Shown: positions 1-5,544 of the stretch, one piece after another
How the letters are laid out: each line of letters begins with the position of its first letter
Numbering within the stretch: position 1 is the stretch's first letter
DNA from: a bacterium HR32
GTDB taxonomy: Bacteria > Sysuimicrobiota > Sysuimicrobiia > Sysuimicrobiales > Sysuimicrobiaceae
Direction: 5' to 3'
DNA length: 7,881 nucleotides
Assembly (NCBI GenBank): GCA_002898935.1
Contig: BEII01000055.1
Coordinates: 1-7,881, forward strand
Position numbers and translations under genes: made by a program
Notes under the pieces: model-generated
What the model was told of the DNA's origin: nothing
Seen by the model: only the letters and a program-made list of their open reading frames with translations
Databases searched by the model: none

Positions 1-99
1 GGGGACGATGTGCTCATCGTGGGAGCTGGCCCCGTGGGGCTCGCCACCCTCCTGCTGGCGCGCCTGCAGGGGGCGCACAGGGTTATCGTCGTCGACGTG
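1..99 (+). CDS. Zinc-type (MDR) alcohol dehydrogenase fragment, NAD(P)-binding segment, truncated at both ends
   Basis: Read in frame from base 1, this stretch encodes 33 residues starting GDDVLIVGAGPVGLATLL and ending HRVIVVDV. This is the first beta-alpha-beta of the Rossmann fold of medium-chain dehydrogenases (threonine or sorbitol dehydrogenase type), with the GxGPVG dinucleotide loop and an acidic residue at the end of strand two. The catalytic domain would lie left of the window. Homology stops at about base 99, exactly where SUMT homology begins on the other strand. The frame stays open by chance to about 906, but that continuation is antisense to cobA and sirC and is not protein-like. 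The gene is therefore broken at the junction. Substrate cannot be told from so short a piece. Family assignment is from motif recognition. Confidence 0.7.
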
Positions 100-282
100 A
101 CCCTCCGGATGCTTGCCGACGAAGACGCGCTCGGCGGCTTGGGGTGCCTGCTCCACCAGCGCCGGGTGCACCAGGCGGTCGTACACCACCACGTCCGCGC
201 TGCGCAGGACCCGAAGCCCCCGCACCGTGATGAGCTCGGGATCGCCCGGGCCGGCCCCCACCAGGTACACCTTGCCCCTCAT
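97..282 (-). CDS. cobA: Uroporphyrinogen-III C-methyltransferase (SUMT), N-terminal 62 codons only
   Basis: SUMT methylates uroporphyrinogen III twice with S-adenosylmethionine to give precorrin-2, the siroheme/cobalamin branch point. The ATG at 282 overlaps the sirC stop in an ATGA, with GGAGG seven bases upstream. Residues 3-20 carry the family start (GKVYLVGAGPGDPELIT), followed by RGLRVLRSADVVVYDRLV and VGKHPEGH (residues 55-62), all standard for SUMT. After residue 62 (base 97) similarity is lost. The expected next segment, a QEEIN-type helix and the GGDPxxFGRGxEE loop, is absent, and the open frame to base 1 is the antisense of a dehydrogenase fragment. Full-length SUMT is about 240-260 residues, so three quarters is missing. 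As it stands the product would be inactive; a chimeric junction is the alternative. Confidence 0.85.
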
Positions 283-911
283 CCCGCTCCCTCCACGAGC
301 TCCCAAAGCCGCGCGCGGGCCGCCTCCCGATTCCCTCGGCGCAACAGGTCCAGGATGTCCGAGTCCACGATGCGGTACCACAGGGCCGCCCGCTCCCGGA
401 AGGCCGGGACGCGTCGGTTGATCTCCTCCCGTACCGCGCCCGCGAGTTCCAGGAACTCCCCGTACTCCGGCCCGAGCTGTGCAGCGAACCGGTCGCGCAG
501 CCGCACCGCCAGCGCCGGGGCCTTCCCCGAGGTGCACACCGCCACCACCAGGTCTCCCTGGCGGAAGACCGCAGGGGCGATGAAGCTGCAGTGCGGGGGA
601 TCGTCCACCGCGTTGACCCAGAGCCGCCGCCGTTGCGCTTCTCCCCACACCGCGTCGTTCACCGACCGGTCTTCGGGTGCGGAGATCACGAGCCACGCGC
701 CCTCCAAGTCTGCGGGTCGAAACGCCCGTGCCTCCCAGCGCAGGCGGCCCTCGGCGGCCCACACAGCGAGGTGCTCGGTCACCCGGTCGCTGACCACCGC
801 CACGTCCGCGCCGCAGTCCAGCAGCGCGGCCACCTTCGCCTCCGCCAACGGGCCCCCTCCCACCACCACGCAGCGACGGCCTCGCAGGTCTACGAAGAGG
901 GGATAGTACAC
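279..911 (-). CDS. sirC: Precorrin-2 dehydrogenase, possibly also sirohydrochlorin ferrochelatase
   Basis: 210 residues, the usual length for the stand-alone SirC/YlnF protein (the N-terminal module of CysG; yeast Met8p). It oxidises precorrin-2 to sirohydrochlorin with NAD+; some homologues also insert iron. Visible are an NAD-binding Rossmann start (VVVGGGPLAEAKV, about residues 15-27), the VNAVDDPPHCSFIAPAVF segment (99-116) that contains the conserved Asp equivalent to CysG Asp104, and TSGKAPALAVRLRD (127-140). The C-terminal helical part is present. Start is GTG (911), with GGGGAG five bases upstream, 2 nt after the hemD stop; the stop overlaps the cobA start. No separate SirB chelatase is seen in the window, so either this protein does the chelation or the gene lies beyond the broken left end. 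Bifunctionality cannot be read from the sequence. Confidence 0.93.
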   Translation of the reverse strand: MYYPLFVDLRGRRCVVVGGGPLAEAKVAALLDCGADVAVVSDRVTEHLAVWAAEGRLRWEARAFRPADLEGAWLVISAPEDRSVNDAVWGEAQRRRLWVNAVDDPPHCSFIAPAVFRQGDLVVAVCTSGKAPALAVRLRDRFAAQLGPEYGEFLELAGAVREEINRRVPAFRERAALWYRIVDSDILDLLRRGNREAARARLWELVEGAG

Positions 912-913
912 GG

Positions 914-1720
914 CTACTCCCCGGCTGCGTCCCGGTACACGCGCAGCGCCTCGACCAGCGGAGCCATCTTCGGGTGCGAGGGGCTTGCGACCACCCGGAC
1001 TCCGTAGGCCTCGAGGGCTGCGCGGCTCGTGGGGCCTACGGCGGCCACCACCACGGGCCCACTCAAGGCGTCGCGCACCGCCTCCCCGAGCCCTTCAGCC
1101 TCCGCCACGGTGAACAGGTGCACCACCTGCGGTCGGCTCGTCACCACCAGGGCGTCCACCTCGCGGGCCGCGATCGCCCGCACCGCTTGCTCAAGCGGCG
1201 CGGAAGGGTCCGGCAGGGCCCACCGGTAGGGCGCCGCGTCCACCACCTGCGCGCCGCGGGCCAGCAGGTACGCGCGCAGTGCGTGGTTCGTCTCGCCGTA
1301 GTGCTGCACGAACACCTGTCTGCCGGCGAGGTCTACCTCGTCCAGGGCGCGGCAGAGCTCGGCTGTGGTGTACGGGCTCGCGCAAGACACCTGTGGCCGA
1401 ATCCCCCACCGGCTCAGCGCCGTCTGCGGCTTGGGGCCGCGCACGGCCGCGGGGAGCTCGCGGAGCGCGTGCACGAACGCTTCTCCCATCCCCAGGGACT
1501 GCGCAGCGTCGTACAGGCGCTGGACTCCCACGCCTGTGAGGAACACGGCCCAGTCCACCTCCCGCGCGCACAGTTTCCGCAGCGGTCCCGCCAGCTCCCC
1601 AGCCGGGGTGGGGACTTCCGCCACAGCAGGCGCGCACACCGGCTCCCAGCCCGCCCTTCGCACCAGGTCCGCGAGCACCTGCGCCCAGCGAGACTCGAGC
1701 AGCAGCACCCGCCAGCTCAC
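914..1720 (-). CDS. hemD: Uroporphyrinogen-III synthase
   Basis: 268 residues, matching HemD. The enzyme closes hydroxymethylbilane with inversion of ring D to give uroporphyrinogen III, the substrate of CobA/SUMT. HemD is poorly conserved, but the recognisable pieces are present: FLTGVGVQRL (60-69), VRGPKPQTALSRWGIRP (93-109), SPYTTAEL (115-122), VQHYGETN (138-145), VVTSRPQVVHLF (192-203) and, most diagnostic, VAAVGPTSRAALEAYG (225-240) followed by SPSHPKMAPLVEAL (246-259). Both halves of the bilobed fold are complete. GTG start at 1720 overlaps the cysC stop (GTGA), with GGAG seven bases upstream. In most bacteria hemD sits with hemC or other haem genes; here it lies inside a sulfate operon next to sirC and cobA, which points to siroheme supply for the sulfite reductase. 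Confidence 0.92.
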   Translation of the reverse strand: MSWRVLLLESRWAQVLADLVRRAGWEPVCAPAVAEVPTPAGELAGPLRKLCAREVDWAVFLTGVGVQRLYDAAQSLGMGEAFVHALRELPAAVRGPKPQTALSRWGIRPQVSCASPYTTAELCRALDEVDLAGRQVFVQHYGETNHALRAYLLARGAQVVDAAPYRWALPDPSAPLEQAVRAIAAREVDALVVTSRPQVVHLFTVAEAEGLGEAVRDALSGPVVVAAVGPTSRAALEAYGVRVVASPSHPKMAPLVEALRVYRDAAGE

Positions 1721-2736
1721 GCGACGTCTCCGGGCACGAGCTCCACGAGGTAGCCGCGGTCCGCCAGCAGCCGCAGGACCTGGGCCGCGCCTTCCTCCGG
1801 CGTCTGGAGGTCGGTGTCGAGCACCAGGTCAGGTGCTTCCGGCTCCTCGTACGGGTCGCTCACGCCGGTGAAGTTGGGCAACTCGCCGCGCAGCGCCCGC
1901 GCGTACAGCCCCTTGGGGTCCCGCTGCACGAGCACCGCCATCGGGCAGCGCACGTACACCTCCAGGAAGTCGCCCACGAGCGCGCGCGCCTGGGCCCGCG
2001 CGTCCCGGTACGGGGAGATCAGCGCCACCAAGACCACGACCCCGTGGCGCACCAGCAGCCCGGCCACGTACGCCACCCGCCGCACGTTCTCCACCCGGTC
2101 CTCCCGGGAGAACCCCAACCCGCGGGAGAAGTGCTGCCGCACCGCGTCTCCGTCCAGGACCTCCACGGCCCGACCCATCGCCCTCAGCCGGGCGGCCACC
2201 AGCTCCGCCAGGGTGCTCTTGCCCGCGCCGGAAAGCCCGGTGAACCACACGCACACGCCCCGCGGAGGGGAGCTCGCCTCCGTGGACACGCTTTCCACCT
2301 CCACCCCGTCCGCCCGCGCGGACAACGTCACCACCACCCCCTCCGCGCGCAGGGCCACGGTGTAGTCCCCCAGGGTCCTGGCCCCCACCCGCACCTCCTC
2401 CAGCCGCCGGCCCCGCAGCGCCCGCAGGGCCCGGTTCGTGGCCTCCAGCCTCGCCCGCAGGTCTCGGCCGCGGGGCGTGTGCCACAACACCTCGGTGAGC
2501 AGGCGCTCGCCTTCTGCACGGTACCGGCGCCTGGCCCGGCCCGACTGCAGCGAGAGCGCCACCGCAGACTCCACCACGTCCACCAGGTCCTCGGATAGCC
2601 TTCCGGTGCGCAGCCGCTCCGCGGCCTCGGCGAGCCGCGCGCGCTGCGGGTCCGGGACGGCCTGGGCGAGCGCCAGGACCTCCTCCACCACCAGGGCCGC
2701 GGACTCAGGGTCCAACTCCCAAGCAGGCTCCGTCAC
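1717..2736 (-). CDS. cysC: Adenylylsulfate (APS) kinase with extra N-terminal domain
   Basis: 339 residues; usual CysC is about 170-200. Residues about 157-339 are a complete APS kinase (ATP + APS to PAPS): P-loop FTGLSGAGKST (165-175), DGDAVRQ (195-201), LGFSREDR (207-214), ISPYR (240-244), KGLYARA (275-281) and NFTGVSDPYEEP (288-299). Residues 1-155 are not a sulfurylase or any domain I recognise. The first 110 residues look all-helical and rich in Ala, Arg and Leu; about 112-150 looks like beta strands (EEVRVGARTLGDYTVALR and on); then comes a short SSPP linker. Start is the GTG at 2736, overlapping the cysH stop as GTGA, with GAGGAGG seven bases upstream. The same frame is open further up to 3165, but that part is antisense-like and overlaps cysH in another frame. 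The cysteine route through the Fe-S APS reductase does not need PAPS, so CysC may serve sulfation or a mixed-specificity reductase. Confidence 0.93.
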   Translation of the reverse strand: MTEPAWELDPESAALVVEEVLALAQAVPDPQRARLAEAAERLRTGRLSEDLVDVVESAVALSLQSGRARRRYRAEGERLLTEVLWHTPRGRDLRARLEATNRALRALRGRRLEEVRVGARTLGDYTVALRAEGVVVTLSARADGVEVESVSTEASSPPRGVCVWFTGLSGAGKSTLAELVAARLRAMGRAVEVLDGDAVRQHFSRGLGFSREDRVENVRRVAYVAGLLVRHGVVVLVALISPYRDARAQARALVGDFLEVYVRCPMAVLVQRDPKGLYARALRGELPNFTGVSDPYEEPEAPDLVLDTDLQTPEEGAAQVLRLLADRGYLVELVPGDVA

Positions 2737-3536
2737 CGCCGGACCTCCTCGTGCGCGTGCGCGTGGCCTAGGATCGCGTGCGCCTCGTGCTCGAACCCTC
2801 CGGTCTCGATGGGGCAGTGGATGCCGCACTCCTTCGGGGCTCCTACCTCCCACCACCACCGGCCAGCCCGGTCGTCCTCGCCCGGCTGGATGGGTCGGGT
2901 GCAGGGGTCGCAGCCGATGCTGGTGTACCCGTGGGCGTAGAGGGGGTGGATGGGAACGCCGTGGGCGTGGAGGTACTCCCACACCTCCTCCTTGGTCCAG
3001 TCCGCGAGGGGGTTGACCTTCACGATGCCGTCGTGGTCGTGGTCCAGCTCCACCTTGCGGATGTTGGCGCGGGAGGCCCACTGCTCCCGTCGCAGCCCCG
3101 TGATCCACGCGTCCAACCCTTCCAGGGCCCGCACGAGGGGCCGCACCTTGCGCACCTGGCAGCACAGCAGGCGTAGCGGCACGGACCTGTAGAACAGGTT
3201 GACCCCGTGCCGCCGGACCATGGCTTCCACCTCCCGGTGGTCCGGAAGGAGCACTTCAACGCGGGCCTGCGGGTAGTGCTCCCGTACTGCGTCGAGGAAC
3301 GCGTACGTGGCCTGCGGGAGCCGGCCGGTGTCCACGGTGACCACCCGGACGTCGGGTCTGAGCCGCGTGGCCATGTCCAGGACCGCCATGCCTTCCGCCT
3401 GCAGGGCGGTGACCACCGCCACCCCGTCGCCGAAGGTGTCCAAGGCCCACGCGATCACCTCTTGGGGATCCCGGTCGTCCAGCTGGACGCCGATCTCGCC
3501 GATCTCCAGGTCGTCGAACACCACGCGCCGCGGCAT
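2733..3536 (-). CDS. cysH: Adenylylsulfate (APS) reductase, [4Fe-4S] assimilatory type
   Basis: 267 residues; reduces APS (possibly PAPS too) to sulfite using thioredoxin. The four cluster cysteines of the APS reductase branch are present as C125-C126 (RLLCCQVRK) and C209-x2-C212 (SIGCDPCTRPI). The catalytic cysteine is C237 in KECGIH. PP-loop family features include ALQAEGMAVLDM (44-55), VDTGRLPQATY (68-78), GLRREQWASRA (147-157) and VNPLADWTKEEVW (174-186). Enterobacterial PAPS reductases lack the cluster cysteines. I chose the ATG at 3536, with GGAGG seven bases upstream; an in-frame GTG at 3542 is only one base after that site. The gap to the sulfite reductase stop is 11 nt and the gene overlaps cysC by 4 nt. 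Oddities: an extra cysteine (C241) four residues after the catalytic one and a His-rich tail (H250-H262). Confidence 0.95.
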   Translation of the reverse strand: MPRRVVFDDLEIGEIGVQLDDRDPQEVIAWALDTFGDGVAVVTALQAEGMAVLDMATRLRPDVRVVTVDTGRLPQATYAFLDAVREHYPQARVEVLLPDHREVEAMVRRHGVNLFYRSVPLRLLCCQVRKVRPLVRALEGLDAWITGLRREQWASRANIRKVELDHDHDGIVKVNPLADWTKEEVWEYLHAHGVPIHPLYAHGYTSIGCDPCTRPIQPGEDDRAGRWWWEVGAPKECGIHCPIETGGFEHEAHAILGHAHAHEEVRR

Positions 3537-3547
3537 CCTCACACCTC

Positions 3548-5473
3548 CTACCCGCCCGACAGCGCGGGCAGGATCGTGAGCTCCTGGCCTGGCGCGAGGG
3601 AGGTGTCCAGCCCCTGAAGGCCCCGGATGTCCTCCTCGGCCACGAAGAGGTTGACGGAGGCGTGGACCTGACCCTCGAGGGTGAGGATCTGCTCGACCAG
3701 ACGCGGGTACCGGCGCCGCAGGACCTCGAGCGCCTCCCGTACCGTCCTCGCCTCCACCTCTAACCGGTCCGCGCCGCCCGTGAAGGGGAGGAACATGCCG
3801 GGGATGCGGACCACGGGGCGTCGCGGGGCCTCCTCCTCCAAGACCTCTTTCCCGAGGGCGATGGCCTGGAGATCCTCATCCGTGTGCCCGTCCACGAAGT
3901 CCCGGAACGCGTAGCCATCTTCCCGCTGGGCCCTCTCCCGCAGCCACGCCTCCACCAGGCGGCAGACCACCTCCGTGATCCGATCCTCCGGGATCCTGCG
4001 CAACAGGGGCTTCCCGATGGCGGCCCGGGTACCCAGGCCGCCCCGCAGGCACACGTCGTACGCCTCCACCCGCACCCCCTTCTCCGGATGGACGGTGGTG
4101 GTCCCCTGCAGCCCGATGTCGCCCACCCAGTGGTGGGCGCACGCGTGGGGGCAGCCGTCCGTGTAGATCCGCAGCCCTCCCACCGCCTGTCCGAACCGCG
4201 CCTCCAGCTCCGCGAGGATGTCCTTCAGCTTGCCCTTGGTCTCCGCCACCGAGTAGTTGCAGAACCGGTGGTCGGTGCAGGCGATGGAACGCGCGTACAC
4301 GGGGTTGCGGTGCGGGTCCAGCCCCAACCCGGCGAGCGCCTGGGCCAGCCACCCCACCCGGTCTTCAGGAACGTGGGTGACGATGAGGTTCTGCATCCGG
4401 GTGAAGCGGACGTCTCCATCAAAGGAAGCCACGAGTTCGCCCAAGGCCACCAGTTGATCGCCGGTGATCCAGCCCATGGGCACGGGGACGCCCACGTACA
4501 TTCGGCCCGCCTGCTTCTGTGGGTGCACGCCCGGGTGGTCGGTGTCGTGGGTGGGCTCCGGCGCGCGGCCGTCTTCCAGCCGGCGCCCCAGCCGCGCCTC
4601 CACCAGGGCCCGCACGCCCTCCGGCCCGTAGTCGTCCACCATGAACTTGATTCGAGCCTTGGCGCGGCTCAGGCGGTAGCGGAGGTCGTGCTGCCAGGTG
4701 TCCGTGATGGCCCGCAGCACCTCCACCACCCCGTCTACGGGCTCCGCGGGGACGAAGACGCCGAGGTCTCGGGAGATGCGGGGCGTGGCGGAGAGTCCTC
4801 CCCCCACCCGCACCGCGAACCCCGGCCGGCCGTCCTTCCACACACCCACCAGGGCGACGTCGTGGATCTCGGGGGCGTTGCACTGGGCTGGGCAGGCGCT
4901 GATCGTGTACTTGTGCTTGCGGGGCAAGTTCGAGTAGTCCCGGTTGCCGTAGAAGAACTTGGCCACCGCCTCCACCACGGGCCGCACGTCGAACAGCTCC
5001 TCCCGGTCCACCCCGGCCAGCGGGCAGCTGGTGACGTTGCGCACCGTGTCGCCCTCGCCGCCCGCGGTGGTGAGGCCACTCAGCTGGATCTCCGCGAGGA
5101 CCTCGGGGAGCTGGTCCAGGCGGACCCAGTGGAGCTGGATGCCCTGGCGCGTGGTGAGCTGGCTGTAGTTGCGGCCGTACCGTCGGGAGATCCGGCCGAT
5201 CGCGACGAGTTGGGCTGGGGTGATGCGGCCGCTTGGGACCTTGATCCGGACCATGAAGGTCCCGACCTTGGGCTTGTCGTGGGTGAGGCCCCACCAGTTC
5301 AGGCGGACGATGTCCTCCTCGGGGACCGCCTCGTATCCCTTGGCGATCAGGTCGGGGAGCTCGTGGACGATGTCCAGCGGGAACTTCTCCTGCTTCAGCC
5401 GCTCGATGGAGTTGCGCTTGAGCACAAGCTCCCACGTGGGCTGCTGCTGGGCCACACCTGCTCCTTGCGCCAT
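3548..5473 (-). CDS. sir: Ferredoxin-type siroheme sulfite reductase fused to a CysO/MoaD-like sulfur carrier
   Basis: 641 residues. Residues 1 to about 540 are a NirA-type nitrite/sulfite reductase. The siroheme-[4Fe-4S] ligands are C399/C405 (IACTDHRFCNYS, CX5C) and C441/C445 (DGCPHAC, CX3C); NLPRKHKYTIS (182-192), VRVGGGLS (221-228) and RAKARIKFM (270-278) are family hallmarks. The operon makes sulfite the likely substrate. After a linker (about 540-552), residues 553-641 form a complete beta-grasp sulfur carrier: RIPGMFLPFTGG at its start, SVNLFVAEEDIRGLQGLDT (606-624) and the terminus ILPALSGG. This closely matches what I recall of M. tuberculosis CysO, whose C-terminal Gly-Gly becomes a thiocarboxylate. 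Compared with M. tuberculosis NirA from memory, the Tyr and Cys of its active-site crosslink are not conserved (T64 at the Tyr position). Start is the ATG at 5473 behind a GGGGAGGGAGGAGG stretch; the frame is open to 5704 but overlaps sat. The 71-nt gap from sat holds a small hairpin. Confidence 0.94.
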   Translation of the reverse strand: MAQGAGVAQQQPTWELVLKRNSIERLKQEKFPLDIVHELPDLIAKGYEAVPEEDIVRLNWWGLTHDKPKVGTFMVRIKVPSGRITPAQLVAIGRISRRYGRNYSQLTTRQGIQLHWVRLDQLPEVLAEIQLSGLTTAGGEGDTVRNVTSCPLAGVDREELFDVRPVVEAVAKFFYGNRDYSNLPRKHKYTISACPAQCNAPEIHDVALVGVWKDGRPGFAVRVGGGLSATPRISRDLGVFVPAEPVDGVVEVLRAITDTWQHDLRYRLSRAKARIKFMVDDYGPEGVRALVEARLGRRLEDGRAPEPTHDTDHPGVHPQKQAGRMYVGVPVPMGWITGDQLVALGELVASFDGDVRFTRMQNLIVTHVPEDRVGWLAQALAGLGLDPHRNPVYARSIACTDHRFCNYSVAETKGKLKDILAELEARFGQAVGGLRIYTDGCPHACAHHWVGDIGLQGTTTVHPEKGVRVEAYDVCLRGGLGTRAAIGKPLLRRIPEDRITEVVCRLVEAWLRERAQREDGYAFRDFVDGHTDEDLQAIALGKEVLEEEAPRRPVVRIPGMFLPFTGGADRLEVEARTVREALEVLRRRYPRLVEQILTLEGQVHASVNLFVAEEDIRGLQGLDTSLAPGQELTILPALSGG

Positions 5474-5519
5474 CCTCCTCCCTCCCCAGATCACCCCGAG
5501 AATCGGTCCTCGAATTTTG

Positions 5520-5533
5520 GGGACCCCGGTCCC
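5520..5533 (-). other. Small GC hairpin in the sat-sir gap
   Basis: In the 71-nt spacer between the sat stop (5545) and the sir start (5473) the transcript can form GGGAC-CGGG-GUCCC, a 5-bp stem with a 4-nt loop. It is followed by CAAAAUUCG and not a run of U, so it does not look like a full intrinsic terminator. It might mark an mRNA processing or stability site, or partial termination that lowers downstream expression. The function is inference. Confidence 0.3.
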
Positions 5534-5544
5534 TGCCACAACGT

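Noticed and set aside
10..906. Long plus-strand open frame of 298 codons
   Set aside because: Only its first 30 codons are dehydrogenase-like. From about base 100 it is the antisense of cobA and sirC, rich in Arg, Ser and Pro with no fold-like pattern.
2737..3165. Upstream extension of the APS kinase frame into cysH
   Set aside because: This part is an out-of-frame shadow of cysH. The GTG at 2736 has GAGGAGG at the right distance and overlaps the cysH stop.
3537..3542. GTG at 3542 as cysH start
   Set aside because: It is one base from the GGAGG; the ATG at 3536 has the normal seven-base spacing.
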